This document shows, piece by piece, positions 1 through 9,734 of a DNA stretch of 43,106 nt. Every line of letters starts with the position of its first letter. Position 1 is the first letter of the stretch. The DNA comes from an uncultured Pelagibacteraceae bacterium (GTDB lineage: Bacteria; Pseudomonadota; Alphaproteobacteria; Pelagibacterales; Pelagibacteraceae): NCBI GenBank assembly GCA_902633185.1, contig CACPFN010000009.1:1-43106 (forward strand). Reading direction: 5' to 3'. The notes beneath the pieces are model-generated. The model was not told where the DNA came from. It searched no databases and worked only from the letters and a program-made list of their open reading frames with translations. A program made the position numbers and the translations under genes.

Positions 1-759
1 TTGAATACTTATATTTATTTAGATATTAGAAAATATTTTGTTGATAACTTTTCTTATTTATCAAATGTTAAAGGTGAAATACTATTAAAGAATAATAAAG
101 TTTTTAGCTCAAATATAAATGCAAAATTAAACAATAAGAGAAAATTTGCTTTAAGCATTTTTACTAATGATAAAAAACAAAAAATTACCAATTTAGAAAT
201 CGAAGAACCAGAACCTTTTATTAAAAATTTCAAATTTATAAAGGGTTTTAAAGAAGGTAAATTAATATATGAGGGACTTAATTATGAGGGTAAAACAAAA
301 TCAAATTTAAAAATTATCGACTTTAAAGTACAAGAAGTACCTGTTTTAGCAAAGCTTCTTACATTGGCATCACTTCAAGGTATAGCCGATCTTCTGACTG
401 GCGAAGGTATACGATTCACTGATTTTGAGATGGATTATGAAACTTTGGGAAATAACACTAATATAAAAGAAATATATGCAATAGGCCCGGCTATTTCGCT
501 TATGATGGAAGGTTATATTATAAAAAATGAATTGACTAGTTTGAAAGGTACACTTGTGCCAGCAACAACAGTCAACAAAACAATTTCAAAAATACCAATG
601 TTAGGAGATATATTAGTTGGAAAAAAAATTGGCGAAGGAGTATTTGGTGTAAGTTTTAAAATTAAAGGACCACCTAAAAAACTTAAATCTACCGTCAATC
701 CAATAAAAACTTTAACTCCAAGATTTATAACTAGAACCTTGGAGAAAATAACTAATTAA
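1..759 (+). CDS. AsmA/YhdP-like (DUF3971-type) envelope protein, C-terminal part
   Basis: This is the 3' part of a larger gene; the reading frame is open at the first base, and the TTG at position 1 is probably not the true start. The 252 visible residues look like the C-terminal region of large AsmA/YhdP-type proteins. The end has the familiar block with 'LLTLASLQGIADLLTGEGI', a region resembling 'GPAISLMMEGYI', and a closing part with 'IPMLGDILVG'. In the family, such proteins are anchored in the inner membrane, span the periplasm and are linked to phospholipid or lipid transport to the outer membrane. The last four bases overlap the end of convergent tyrS. The family call is from pattern recognition; the length of the full protein cannot be seen. 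Confidence 0.7.
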   Translation: MNTYIYLDIRKYFVDNFSYLSNVKGEILLKNNKVFSSNINAKLNNKRKFALSIFTNDKKQKITNLEIEEPEPFIKNFKFIKGFKEGKLIYEGLNYEGKTKSNLKIIDFKVQEVPVLAKLLTLASLQGIADLLTGEGIRFTDFEMDYETLGNNTNIKEIYAIGPAISLMMEGYIIKNELTSLKGTLVPATTVNKTISKIPMLGDILVGKKIGEGVFGVSFKIKGPPKKLKSTVNPIKTLTPRFITRTLEKITN

Positions 760-1979
760 ATAATTATTTTATAGTGTTTTTTCTTACCAATTGAGAGCTT
801 AACAAAATTATTTTTCTTAATAAGTTCATTTGAAATTATAAACTTATCATCTGAAATAATTTTATTATTGATTTTAATTCCATTAGATTTTATCAATCTT
901 CTAATTTCACTTTTAGACAATTTTTTATCAATTTTTGATACTAAATTAACTACGTCATTACCAATATTTGAGATATCTATCTTTGTATTTGGCAAATTTT
1001 CTCCAGATGAGTTTTCTGAAAAAGAATTTTTTGCTATTTTTTCTGCTTCAGCTGCCTCACTAGTTCCGTGAAGAATAGAAGTTGCTTCATTAGCTAAAAT
1101 AATTTTTTGTTCATTTATATCTTTATTGTTTATATCTTCAATTTCGCTTAATTTTAAATCAGTAAACATTTTTAGAAATTTTAATACATCTTTATCGTCA
1201 GTATTTCTCCAAAATTGCCAATACTCGAATACAGAAAGTAATTTTTTATCTAACCAAATAGCACCGCTTTCAGTTTTTCCCATCTTAGCACCTGATGCTA
1301 AAGTTATAAGCTCTGTCGTTAAACCATAAACTTCATTAGATGTATATCTTTTAATAAGTTCAACTCCGTTTACAATATTGCCCCACTGATCTGACCCTCC
1401 AATTTGTAGCAAACAATTTTTTTTCTTATTTAATTCTAGAAAATCATAAGCTTGTAAAATCATATAATTAAATTCCATATAACTTAATGATTGCTCTCTT
1501 TCCAACCTAAGCTTAACGCTGTCAAAACTTAACATTTTATTTATTGTAAAATGTTTTCCTATATCTCTTAAAAATGAAATATAATTCAAATTTTTTAACC
1601 AAGAATAGTTGTTAACAAAAATTGGAGATGTCTTTTCATCTTTTGTATCTAAAAATTTTTTTAAAATATTCTCTATACTTTTAATATTTTTTTCGATTTC
1701 ATCTTCATCTAAAATTTTTCTAGTTTTATCTTTTCCGGATGGATCTCCTATTCTTGTAGTCCCTCCACCGAGCAAAACAATTGGTTTATGTCCATGTTTT
1801 TGCATTAATCGTAAGCACATGATTTGGAGCAAACTACCCACGTGTAAACTTTGAGCCGTGCAATCAAAGCCAATATACCCTTTTATACTTTCGTCATTTA
1901 GCTTCTTTGAAAGAGCTTTTTCGTCTGTGCATTGGTAAAAATATCCTCTATCTTTAAATTCTTTTAAAAATTCATTCAT
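756..1979 (-). CDS. tyrS: Tyrosyl-tRNA synthetase
   Basis: Charges tRNA-Tyr with tyrosine in the cytoplasm (class I aminoacyl-tRNA synthetase). The 407 residues have the TyrS layout: a HIGH-type motif read as HVGS at 46-49, the 'GSDQWGNIVNG' tyrosine-pocket signature near 195-205, the KMSKS loop as KMGKT at about 232-236, and a C-terminal S4 RNA-binding domain (roughly 340-407). Length is normal for bacterial TyrS. The start codon ATG gives the expected N-terminus just ahead of the Rossmann fold. It is convergent with the AsmA-like gene (4-nt overlap) and divergent from anmK across 47 bases, which must hold both promoters. Confidence 0.97.
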   Translation of the reverse strand: MNEFLKEFKDRGYFYQCTDEKALSKKLNDESIKGYIGFDCTAQSLHVGSLLQIMCLRLMQKHGHKPIVLLGGGTTRIGDPSGKDKTRKILDEDEIEKNIKSIENILKKFLDTKDEKTSPIFVNNYSWLKNLNYISFLRDIGKHFTINKMLSFDSVKLRLEREQSLSYMEFNYMILQAYDFLELNKKKNCLLQIGGSDQWGNIVNGVELIKRYTSNEVYGLTTELITLASGAKMGKTESGAIWLDKKLLSVFEYWQFWRNTDDKDVLKFLKMFTDLKLSEIEDINNKDINEQKIILANEATSILHGTSEAAEAEKIAKNSFSENSSGENLPNTKIDISNIGNDVVNLVSKIDKKLSKSEIRRLIKSNGIKINNKIISDDKFIISNELIKKNNFVKLSIGKKKHYKIII

Positions 1980-2026
1980 AAATGGTACTTTTAATATACA
2001 TATTTAAATAAAAATAATAATCAATA

Positions 2027-3124
2027 ATGGATAATTCTTTTATAGCACTGGGTTTAATGAGTGGTACCTCTCTTGACGGTATAGATGCTAGTATTATCAA
2101 ATCAGACGGCGATAATAAATTAGATATAATTGATAATAAGTACCTTAATTATCCCAAGGAATTTAGAAAAAGACTTTCTACTTTTATTTTAGATATTAAT
2201 AACAGAGCAGATATAGAGGAAAATATAAGTATCTATAAATCTTTAGAAAGAGATCTCACTCTTTATCATTCAAAAATAGCAAAGAAAATTATTAGTGAGA
2301 ATAACTTTAAAGTTAAATTAATTGGTTTTCACGGACAAACAATAATTCATAAACCTAAAGATGGATACTCAATACAAATGGGAGATGCGAATTTACTTTC
2401 TCAAGAATTAAAAAAAAAGGTAATTTTTAACTTTAGAGCTAATGATATTAAAAATGGTGGTGAAGGTGCTCCATTAACTCCTGTTTATCATGAACTTTTA
2501 ATAAAAAAATTTCAAATAAATAATCCTACTTTAATTTTAAATATTGGGGGTATATCAAATTATACTTATTATTTCAAAAATATTTTAGCTGCAAAAGATG
2601 TTGGTCCTGGAAATGTATTAATTGATGAGTATTTAAAAAAAACTAGAGGAATAAATTATGATAAAGATGGAGATATCGCTTCATCTGGGAACATAAATAA
2701 AGACATAATTAATCAATTTTATGAACATGAGTTTTATAATGTAGAAGAAAAACATTCTTTTGATAGAAAGGAATTTGATTTTAGTTTTGTAAAAGGTTTA
2801 GAATTTGAAGATGCTGTAGCGACATTGACATATTTTACAGCATTAGTAATTTCACAAAATATAAAAAAAAATATTGAAGAAGAAACAGAAATTATTTTGT
2901 GTGGTGGAGGAAGAAAAAATTTGACATTAGTCAATCATATAAAAAAAATATTAAAATATAAAATTACTTTAATTGACGAATTTAATATTGACGGTGATTT
3001 TATAGAATCTCAAGCATTTGCATATTTATCAATAAGGTCATATTTAAAAAAAATAATTAGTTATCCCAAAACAACAAATGTTTCATCTCCTATAACAGGT
3101 GGTCAAATTAAAATAAATTATTAA
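2027..3124 (+). CDS. anmK: Anhydro-N-acetylmuramic acid kinase
   Basis: Converts 1,6-anhydro-N-acetylmuramic acid from murein turnover to MurNAc-6-phosphate, using ATP and opening the anhydro ring. The 365-residue protein starts with the diagnostic 'MSGTSLDGID' at 11-20 and later has 'GFHGQTIIHKP', 'NIGGISNYTYY', 'DVGPGNVLIDEY' and 'CGGGRKN', all typical of AnmK in the ASKHA fold. Length is normal. It is divergent from tyrS, as often found in alphaproteobacteria, and its last 4 bases overlap the convergent hydrolase gene. No MurQ etherase gene is seen nearby. Confidence 0.96.
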   Translation: MDNSFIALGLMSGTSLDGIDASIIKSDGDNKLDIIDNKYLNYPKEFRKRLSTFILDINNRADIEENISIYKSLERDLTLYHSKIAKKIISENNFKVKLIGFHGQTIIHKPKDGYSIQMGDANLLSQELKKKVIFNFRANDIKNGGEGAPLTPVYHELLIKKFQINNPTLILNIGGISNYTYYFKNILAAKDVGPGNVLIDEYLKKTRGINYDKDGDIASSGNINKDIINQFYEHEFYNVEEKHSFDRKEFDFSFVKGLEFEDAVATLTYFTALVISQNIKKNIEEETEIILCGGGRKNLTLVNHIKKILKYKITLIDEFNIDGDFIESQAFAYLSIRSYLKKIISYPKTTNVSSPITGGQIKINY

Positions 3125-3786
3125 TATAATGCAGTTTCTTTTTTTATATACTTGTTAAGACATTTGATTAAAGACTCACCAGCTTTTGAAAAAAAATGAT
3201 TGGCTTCTGATACAATATCAAATTCTACTTTAATTCCTTTTTGAGCACTTAATCTTTTATTTAAATCATTAATATCTTCAAAAGGAACCAACTCATCTTT
3301 CTTTCCATGTATTACAAGTCCAGAAGCTGGGCATGGTGATAAAAATGAGAAATCATATACATTTGGTTGCGGCGATATAGCTATAAATCTATTTATTTCT
3401 GGCCGTCTCATTAACAATTGCATTGCAATTAATGAGCCAAATGAAAATCCTGAAATCCAACATTGTGAGTTATCAAAATTTTCTCTTTCTATCCAATCTA
3501 ATGCAGCAGCTGCATCAGCAAGTTCTCCTTGACCATTATCAAATTCTCCATCACTTTTTCCAACACCTCTAAAATTTACTCTGCAAACTGAAAAATTATT
3601 ATCAACAAAAGTTTGGAAGGTATCTACAACCACTTTATTATTCATTGTACCTCCATATTGAGGGTGGGGATGAAGAACTAAAGCTATTGGTGAAGTGTTC
3701 TTTTTACTTTTAAAATATTTAGCCTCTAGTCTTCCTGCGGGACCAGGAATAAAGATTTCTGAAATTTTTGTATCAGTTGATGGCAT
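3121..3786 (-). CDS. Alpha/beta hydrolase (dienelactone-hydrolase-like, 'PGPAGRLEA' type)
   Basis: A 221-residue cytoplasmic serine hydrolase of unknown substrate. It opens with 'FIPGPAGRLEAKY', has the oxyanion region 'LVLHPHPQYGGTMNNK', the nucleophile elbow GFSFG (serine near residue 117) and the late acid/histidine pair in 'GKKDELVPF' and 'EANHFF'. This matches a widespread proteobacterial group of small uncharacterised alpha/beta hydrolases. No signal peptide is visible. It faces away from the suf operon across about 130 bases and converges on anmK. The family is clear; the reaction is not. Confidence 0.85.
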   Translation of the reverse strand: MPSTDTKISEIFIPGPAGRLEAKYFKSKKNTSPIALVLHPHPQYGGTMNNKVVVDTFQTFVDNNFSVCRVNFRGVGKSDGEFDNGQGELADAAAALDWIERENFDNSQCWISGFSFGSLIAMQLLMRRPEINRFIAISPQPNVYDFSFLSPCPASGLVIHGKKDELVPFEDINDLNKRLSAQKGIKVEFDIVSEANHFFSKAGESLIKCLNKYIKKETALY

Positions 3787-3867
3787 TGATTATCAGTCTC
3801 AAAAAAAAATTATATTTTTCTATCAAAAATAAGCGACAAAATGCAAGTTTTTTAAATTTACATAATC

Positions 3868-3895
3868 TTGACTAAATTAGTCAGGTATATATAAA
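3868..3895 (+). promoter_or_regulatory. Promoter and IscR-type operator of the suf operon
   Basis: A -35 box TTGACT (3868-3873) and a -10 box TATAAA (3890-3895) are separated by 16 bases. The -35 box is embedded in the palindrome TGACTAAATTAGTCA (3869-3883), symmetrical except for its central base. Transcription would begin about 10-15 bases before the iscR start codon. The palindrome resembles Fe-S-regulator operators that overlap promoters in other alphaproteobacteria. Binding by the adjacent IscR-like protein, giving autorepression, is inferred from position and symmetry. Confidence 0.7.
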
Positions 3896-3915
3896 GCCCG
3901 TGAATTGCGGAAAAT

Positions 3916-4338
3916 ATGAAACTATCAACCAAAAGCAGATATGCTGTGATGGCTTTAGCTGACATAGCGAGATTTAAAAATAACGAGCCAATCTCACTAA
4001 GAGATATCTCTATAAGACAAGGAATATCATTAGTTTACCTAGAACAGTTATTTTTAAAATTAAAAAAAAATGAAATTGTTAAAAGTATTAGAGGTAAGAA
4101 AGGTGGATATACTCTAAACAAAACTCCAGATCAAATTAAAATCTCTGATATCCTTTCTGCTGTAGAAGAAAAGGTTAAAACCATCGGATGTCAAAAGCAC
4201 TCAAAGAAAGGATGTAATGGAAAGTCTGCAAAATGCATAACCCATAATTTATGGGATGAATTAGAAACACATATAAACGTATTCTTTCAAGAAAAAAAAC
4301 TTGGAGACCTAATAAATAAAACTGAAAATAGACTGTAA
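3916..4338 (+). CDS. iscR: Rrf2-family iron-sulfur regulator IscR
   Basis: Transcription factor that senses [2Fe-2S] cluster supply. The 140 residues start with the Rrf2 winged helix-turn-helix ('[14 protein letters not shown]', then '[11 protein letters not shown]' and 'RGKKGGYTL'). Three cysteines lie at 92, 100 and 107, followed by His110. The C-x-T-H spacing around Cys107 and His110 equals that of the Cys104/His107 cluster ligands of E. coli IscR, while the first two cysteines are 8 instead of 6 residues apart. It is the first gene of the suf operon; its stop overlaps the sufB start (TAATG). A palindromic operator lies in its promoter. Confidence 0.93.
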   Translation: MKLSTKSRYAVMALADIARFKNNEPISLRDISIRQGISLVYLEQLFLKLKKNEIVKSIRGKKGGYTLNKTPDQIKISDILSAVEEKVKTIGCQKHSKKGCNGKSAKCITHNLWDELETHINVFFQEKKLGDLINKTENRL

Positions 4339-5774
4339 TGAGAGATAAACAAATTGAAGATTTAAAAGATTATAAATATGGCTTTTCAACTGATATTGAA
4401 AGTTTTAAAGCACCTAAGGGGTTAAATGAAGACGTTATAAGATTTATATCAAATATAAAAAAAGAACCAGACTGGTTACTACAGTGGAGATTAAAAGCTT
4501 TTGAAAGATTAAAAGTATTGAAAGAACCTAATTGGCAAAAACCAAAATATCCAAAAATTGATTATCAAGATTTATATTATTATTCTGCACCTAAAAGTTT
4601 AAAAGAAAAACCAAAAAATTTAGAGGATTTAGATCCTAAATTGCTGGAAACTTATAAAAAATTGGGAATACCTTTGCAAGAACAAAAAAGATTAAATGGT
4701 ATTGCTGTTGATGCAGTATTTGACTCAGTATCTGTTGCTACAACTTTTAAAGATACATTAACAGAAAAAGGAATTATTTTTTGTTCAATTTCTGAAGCAA
4801 TACAAAAACATCCAGATTTAGTAAAAAAATATTTAGGCTCAGTTATACCAATCACTGATCACTTTTTTGCTACATTAAATTCTGCAGTTTTCACTGATGG
4901 ATCATTTGTTTACATCCCACCAAATGTAAAGTGTCCAATGGAACTCTCAACTTATTTTAGAATTAATGCATCTGATACTGGACAATTCGAGAGAACTTTA
5001 ATTATTGCTGATAAAGGTAGTTATGTAAGTTATTTAGAAGGATGTACAGCACCAATGAGAGATGAAAATCAACTTCATGCAGCAAATGTCGAATTGATTG
5101 CGTTGGATGATGCAGAGATTAAATATTCTACAGTTCAAAATTGGTATCCAGGAGATAAAGATGGAAAAGGGGGAATATATAATTTTGTAACAAAAAGAGG
5201 ATTGTGCAAAGGTAAAAATTCAAAAATTTCATGGACGCAAGTTGAAACTGGTTCGGCTATAACGTGGAAATATCCAAGCTGTATTTTGAAAGGTGATAAT
5301 TCAATTGGTGAATTTTATTCAATTGCAATTACCAATAATCATCAGAAGGCCGATACTGGGACTAAAATGATTCACTTAGGAAAAAATACAAAAAGTAAAA
5401 TTATTTCAAAAGGTATTAGTGCAGGTAAATCAGATATGACTTACAGAGGATTGGTAGATATTTCAAAAAATGCTTTTAATTCAACAAATTATACTCAATG
5501 CGATTCATTATTAATGGGTAATAAATGTGGAGCACATACAGTACCTTACATTAAGAATAAAAATTCAAATTCTAATATTGCTCATGAAGCGACCACATCT
5601 AAAATAAGTGAAGATCAACTCCATTATTGTCAGCAAAGGGGATTAAACCAGGAAGAAGCCGTAGGACTTATTGTTAATGGCTTTTGTAAAGAAGTTTTAC
5701 AACAATTACCTATGGAGTTTGCTGTAGAGGCTCAAAAACTAGTTGGAATAAGTTTAGAAGGAAGTGTTGGTTAA
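4338..5774 (+). CDS. sufB: Fe-S cluster assembly scaffold SufB
   Basis: Main scaffold subunit of the cytoplasmic SufBC2D complex, on which the nascent Fe-S cluster is built. The 478-residue protein has the hallmark block '[20 protein letters not shown]' (about 264-283) and the late regions '[20 protein letters not shown]' and '[17 protein letters not shown]' of the beta-helical core. Length is close to the usual 480-495. It starts inside the iscR stop codon and is followed by sufC with no gap (stop at 5774, ATG at 5775), so translation is coupled. Confidence 0.98.
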   Translation: MRDKQIEDLKDYKYGFSTDIESFKAPKGLNEDVIRFISNIKKEPDWLLQWRLKAFERLKVLKEPNWQKPKYPKIDYQDLYYYSAPKSLKEKPKNLEDLDPKLLETYKKLGIPLQEQKRLNGIAVDAVFDSVSVATTFKDTLTEKGIIFCSISEAIQKHPDLVKKYLGSVIPITDHFFATLNSAVFTDGSFVYIPPNVKCPMELSTYFRINASDTGQFERTLIIADKGSYVSYLEGCTAPMRDENQLHAANVELIALDDAEIKYSTVQNWYPGDKDGKGGIYNFVTKRGLCKGKNSKISWTQVETGSAITWKYPSCILKGDNSIGEFYSIAITNNHQKADTGTKMIHLGKNTKSKIISKGISAGKSDMTYRGLVDISKNAFNSTNYTQCDSLLMGNKCGAHTVPYIKNKNSNSNIAHEATTSKISEDQLHYCQQRGLNQEEAVGLIVNGFCKEVLQQLPMEFAVEAQKLVGISLEGSVG

Positions 5775-6509
5775 ATGCTAAAAATAAACAATTTAAATGC
5801 AAAAATTCAAGAAAAATCCATCTTAAATGGTTTTAATCTTGAGATAAGACCAGGTGAGGTACATGCAATAATGGGGCCCAATGGATCAGGAAAGAGTACT
5901 TTGTCAAATATTCTATCAGGTAAAAAGGGATACGAAGTATCAGGAGAAATATTATATGAAAATAAAAATTTGTTTGATCTTGAAACTGAAGAAAGAGCAC
6001 ATGAAGGTATTTTTTTGGCATTCCAATATCCGTTGGAAATACCTGGTGTGAATACAAATATATTTTTAAAAACTTCTTTAAATTCAATAAGAAAAGCTAA
6101 AGGCGAAAAAGAGCTAGATGCTTTGGAATTTTTAAAATTAGTTAAAAAAAAAGCAAAAGAACTCAAATTTGATGAAGAAAAATTAAATCGTCAATTAAAT
6201 GTAGGTTTCTCTGGAGGTGAAAAAAAGAAAAATGAAATTTTACAAATGTCAATTTTAGATCCAAAATTATCTATACTTGATGAAACTGACTCTGGATTAG
6301 ATATAGATGCTCTTAAAATAGTTGCAGATGGAGTTAATGCATTAAGAAAAAAAAATAATTCATTTTTAATAATTACTCACTATCAAAGACTACTTGATTA
6401 TATAAAACCTGACTTTGTGCATGTGCTTATGGGTGGAAAAATTATAAAATCAGGTGGCGCAGAATTAGCTTTAGAGTTAGAAAAAAAAGGATATGAAAAT
6501 TTCAATTAA
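5775..6509 (+). CDS. sufC: Fe-S cluster assembly ATPase SufC
   Basis: ABC-type ATPase of the SufBCD complex; it is cytosolic, not a transporter. Walker A GPNGSGKST is at 34-42, the signature reads 'GFSGGEKKKNEIL' (the SufC-specific version), and Walker B is in 'LSILDETDSGLDIDAL', followed by the switch histidine in 'LIITHYQRLL'. The 244 residues are normal. It abuts sufB and sufD with zero-base spacing. Confidence 0.98.
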   Translation: MLKINNLNAKIQEKSILNGFNLEIRPGEVHAIMGPNGSGKSTLSNILSGKKGYEVSGEILYENKNLFDLETEERAHEGIFLAFQYPLEIPGVNTNIFLKTSLNSIRKAKGEKELDALEFLKLVKKKAKELKFDEEKLNRQLNVGFSGGEKKKNEILQMSILDPKLSILDETDSGLDIDALKIVADGVNALRKKNNSFLIITHYQRLLDYIKPDFVHVLMGGKIIKSGGAELALELEKKGYENFN

Positions 6510-7754
6510 ATGGAACAAAAATTAAAAACAGACTTTGATAAATTCATAAGTGCTTCTAATTTCTCAAGCCAAGAGATTAAATTTAAAAAAGAAGCTCTTG
6601 ATAATTTTTTGAAAAATGGATTTCCTAGCAGAAAATTAGAAAACTGGAAATTCTTAGATATAAACCAGATAATTAAAAAAAATATTGGAGAACTAACATT
6701 TTATAATGATTACAGCATCAAAAATGAAATTGATGATAATATTTTTATAAAGGAAATTGAGCATAATAAAATTGTTATTGTCAACGGCAAAGTTGAGCGA
6801 TTGAGTTTCGAATATGAAGAAAGTGATAAAATTAATTTAACGACTTTAGATAATATAAATCAAAACTCTAACTACAATAATTCTCTTTTAAGTTTAAATA
6901 ATTCTTTTTCTAAAAAAATACATAATATTTTAGTTAAAAAAAATTATTCATTCAAAAAGCCTTTAATTATATATCAAATAACAAATGAAAAAGTGAGTAG
7001 TACCAATATTAATTTTCAATTAAACTTTGATTTAGAAGAAAGCAGCTCAATAAAAATTATCAATTTCTCTGACGATAATTCAGAAAAGAATTTCATCAAT
7101 AATTTATTTAACTTTAATCTTGGTAAAAATGCAATTCTTAAGAATTATAAGTTAGATAAAAAAAGTAATACAAATATCAAATATGATTATTCTAATATTA
7201 TTCAAAAAGAAAATAGTGTTTCTGAAACATTTATATTTTCCTCTGGATCAGATTATTTAAAAAATGAAGTTAACTGTAATCTTGAAGGTCAATATTCATC
7301 AGCATTTATAAATGGAATACACTTATTGTCAAAAAACAAACACCATGAAATAAGAACTAATACTAACCATTTGTATGAAAACACGAAAAGTTATCAGTTG
7401 ATAAAAAGTGTAATTGATGACAATTCAAAGTCTGTTTATCAAGGGAAAATATATGTGGATTCTAAAGCTCAAAAAACAGATGGTTATCAATTAAGTAAAG
7501 CAGTACTTTTAAATGAGCAAGCTGAATTTAATGCAAAACCGGAGCTAGAAATTTATGCTGACGATGTTAAATGTTCACACGGTTCGGCGTCAGGTAGTTT
7601 AGATGAAGATTCTATTTTTTATTTAATGTCTAGGGGATTAGAACAAAAAACTGCAAAAGAATTATTAATTAGCGGTTTCCTTTTAGATGTTGTCGAAAAG
7701 ATTACAGATGAAGAAATTAAAAAATTAATAAGAAAAATTATTGGATTAAATTAA
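6510..7754 (+). CDS. sufD: Fe-S cluster assembly protein SufD
   Basis: Partner of SufB and SufC in the assembly complex, thought to help iron entry. The 414-residue protein is more divergent than SufB and rich in Asn/Lys/Ser, as often for SufD. Its C-terminal half has clear family features: 'HHEIRTNTNHL', 'YQGKIYVDSKAQKTDGYQLS', 'CSHGSASGSLDEDSIFYLMS' and 'ELLISGF'. The N-terminus includes 'FPSRKLENWKF', the usual 'P.R..E.W.y' motif. It follows sufC with no gap and overlaps sufS by one base (TAATG). Confidence 0.95.
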   Translation: MEQKLKTDFDKFISASNFSSQEIKFKKEALDNFLKNGFPSRKLENWKFLDINQIIKKNIGELTFYNDYSIKNEIDDNIFIKEIEHNKIVIVNGKVERLSFEYEESDKINLTTLDNINQNSNYNNSLLSLNNSFSKKIHNILVKKNYSFKKPLIIYQITNEKVSSTNINFQLNFDLEESSSIKIINFSDDNSEKNFINNLFNFNLGKNAILKNYKLDKKSNTNIKYDYSNIIQKENSVSETFIFSSGSDYLKNEVNCNLEGQYSSAFINGIHLLSKNKHHEIRTNTNHLYENTKSYQLIKSVIDDNSKSVYQGKIYVDSKAQKTDGYQLSKAVLLNEQAEFNAKPELEIYADDVKCSHGSASGSLDEDSIFYLMSRGLEQKTAKELLISGFLLDVVEKITDEEIKKLIRKIIGLN

Positions 7755-8971
7755 TGAAGATAGATGACATAAAAAGAGAATTTCCAATTTTTGATGATAA
7801 AATTCAAAATAATGATTTAGTATATTTAGATAGTGCTAATTCATCTCAAAAACCAAGAGTTGTTGTAGATAGAATTTATGACTTTTATACAAAAGAGTTT
7901 TCTAATGTAGGTAGAAGTGTTCATTATTTGGCGGTTGCTGCCACTAATTTATATGAACAAACAAGAGTCTCAGTTCAAAAATATATTAACGCTAAAGATA
8001 AAGATGAGATCGTATTTACTAAAGGAGCAACTGAAGCAATAAATTTAGTCGCTAACACTTTTGGTCAAAAGTACTTGTCTGAAGGCGATGAGGTATTATT
8101 AACAGAACTCGAGCATCATTCAAATTATGTCCCTTGGCATTTTCTTAGAAAAGCAAAAAATATAAAGATAGAATTTGCTGAAATTAACGATGATGGTGAA
8201 GTGACATTAGAAGCTATAGAAAAAAAAATTACAAACAAAACAAAAATAATAAGTGTAAGTCATTTATCGAATGTAACAGGCGCAATATTACCAATCAAAG
8301 AAATTGTGCAATTGGCACATTCAAAAAATATACCGGTTCTAATTGACGGTTGCCAAGGAGCTCCACACTTAAAATTAGATATGCAGGATATTGATTGTGA
8401 TTTTTATGCAATATCTGGACATAAAATGTACGGACCAACTGGAATTGGTGTTCTATACGCTAAAAAAAAATGGCTTGAAGATTTACCCCCGTACCAAGGT
8501 GGAGGAGGAATGATAAATGAGGTTAAAAAAGAAGGTATTACTTATGGTGAATTACCTAATAAATACGAGGCTGGCACAATGGCTACAGCTCAAGTTATAG
8601 CTTTTAATGAATCCATAAAATTTATGGAAAAAATTGGTATTCAAAATATCGAGAAACATGAAAAAGAACTATTAGACTATGGATTAGAAAAGTTAAGAAA
8701 AAATAATTCAGTTAATATTATAGGAAATCCAAAAGAAAAGGGTGGTGTAATATCATTTACTATTGAAGGTGTTCATCCGCATGATATTGCAACAATTCTT
8801 GATGAAGATGGAGTAGCTATTAGAGCAGGTCATCACTGCTGTCAAATATTACATGATAAATTAAATTTACCTGCAACCGCAAGAGCTTCATTTGGAGTTT
8901 ATAATACGAAAGATGATATTGATAAACTTGATGAAGCGATAAATAAATGTAAAAAAATTTTTAATTTATAA
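7754..8971 (+). CDS. sufS: Cysteine desulfurase SufS
   Basis: PLP enzyme (class V aminotransferase fold, group II desulfurase) that takes sulfur from cysteine as an enzyme persulfide. In the 405 residues the PLP lysine is Lys224 in 'SGHKMYGPTG', the cofactor histidine lies in 'ELEHHSNYVPW', and the persulfide cysteine is Cys362 in 'RAGHHCCQ'. The second cysteine (363) stands where most SufS proteins have alanine ('HHCAQ'). Start and stop both overlap neighbours by one base. SufU encoded next is the likely sulfur acceptor. Confidence 0.97.
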   Translation: MKIDDIKREFPIFDDKIQNNDLVYLDSANSSQKPRVVVDRIYDFYTKEFSNVGRSVHYLAVAATNLYEQTRVSVQKYINAKDKDEIVFTKGATEAINLVANTFGQKYLSEGDEVLLTELEHHSNYVPWHFLRKAKNIKIEFAEINDDGEVTLEAIEKKITNKTKIISVSHLSNVTGAILPIKEIVQLAHSKNIPVLIDGCQGAPHLKLDMQDIDCDFYAISGHKMYGPTGIGVLYAKKKWLEDLPPYQGGGGMINEVKKEGITYGELPNKYEAGTMATAQVIAFNESIKFMEKIGIQNIEKHEKELLDYGLEKLRKNNSVNIIGNPKEKGGVISFTIEGVHPHDIATILDEDGVAIRAGHHCCQILHDKLNLPATARASFGVYNTKDDIDKLDEAINKCKKIFNL

Positions 8972-9435
8972 TGGACATAAAAGATTTATATCAAGAGATA
9001 ATATTAGACCATGGAAAAAATCCAAGGAATTTAGGAAAGTTTGACAATTATAATAAAGATGCAAAGGGAAATAATCCTTTATGTGGCGATAACGTTCATG
9101 TTTATCTCAGATTAAATGAAAATAAAAAAGTTGAAGATATTGCATTTGAGGGGCATGGCTGTGCTATTTCAATGGCATCAGCATCAATTATGACCGATAT
9201 GGTTAGAGGCAAAGAAGAGAAAGAGGTAAAAGAAATTGTAACTGATTTTTTAGGAATGATAAAAGAAAAAGATTCTTTAGAAACTAATATTTTAAAAGAT
9301 GACGAAAAAACTAAATTAATGAGTTTATCTGGTGTTAAGCAATACCCTATGAGAGTGAAGTGTGCAACTTTATCTTGGCATACTCTCACATCAGCATTAG
9401 ATAATTCAGATCAAATTATAAAAACAGAAGAATGA
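8971..9435 (+). CDS. sufU: SufU-type sulfur acceptor (IscU fold)
   Basis: The 154-residue IscU-fold protein carries Cys38-Gly-Asp40, Cys64 in 'GHGCAISMASAS' and Cys131 in 'KCATLSWHTL'. It also has the roughly 20-residue insert before the last cysteine that separates SufU from IscU. In Bacillus SufU these residues bind zinc and the protein takes sulfur from SufS by ligand exchange. It lies directly after sufS (TAATG overlap) and no sufE gene is in the operon, so the SufS-SufU pairing is the natural reading. It overlaps sufT by ATGA. Confidence 0.93.
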   Translation: MDIKDLYQEIILDHGKNPRNLGKFDNYNKDAKGNNPLCGDNVHVYLRLNENKKVEDIAFEGHGCAISMASASIMTDMVRGKEEKEVKEIVTDFLGMIKEKDSLETNILKDDEKTKLMSLSGVKQYPMRVKCATLSWHTLTSALDNSDQIIKTEE

Positions 9436-9734
9436 AAATGGATCTTAAAGAAAAAATAATTGCTGAAATAAAAAAAATTTATGATCCTGAGATACCTGTT
9501 AATATATACGAATTAGGATTGATATACGACATTATCGTTAATAATTCAGAAGTTAAGGTTAAAATGACTTTAACCACGCCAAATTGTCCAGTAGCTGAGA
9601 GTTTGCCTAAAGAAGTTAAAGACAGTATATTAGAAATTAAAGAAGTTTCAAAAGTAGATCTTGATTTAGTCTGGGAACCACCATGGGACAAATCAATGAT
9701 GTCTGAAGCTGCAAAACTTGAATTAAATTTATGA
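9432..9734 (+). CDS. sufT: SufT-type MIP18/DUF59 Fe-S maturation protein
   Basis: A 100-residue single-domain MIP18 (DUF59, PaaD-like) protein. Visible family motifs are 'DPEIPVNIYELGLIYDI' near the N-terminus and 'TTPNCPVAESLP', whose cysteine is the conserved one of the family. Such proteins in suf operons assist transfer or maturation of Fe-S clusters. The start chosen overlaps sufU as ATGA; a second in-frame ATG lies 6 bases downstream and would also fit. The stop overlaps the sufA start (ATGA). Confidence 0.92.
   Translation: MKMDLKEKIIAEIKKIYDPEIPVNIYELGLIYDIIVNNSEVKVKMTLTTPNCPVAESLPKEVKDSILEIKEVSKVDLDLVWEPPWDKSMMSEAAKLELNL

Noticed and set aside
1-3. TTG at the first base as a start codon
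   Set aside because: The frame is open at the window edge and the protein is clearly the tail of a larger family member.
5807-6166. 119-residue open frame opposite sufC
   Set aside because: It lies fully inside sufC on the other strand and shows no family features; shadow frame.
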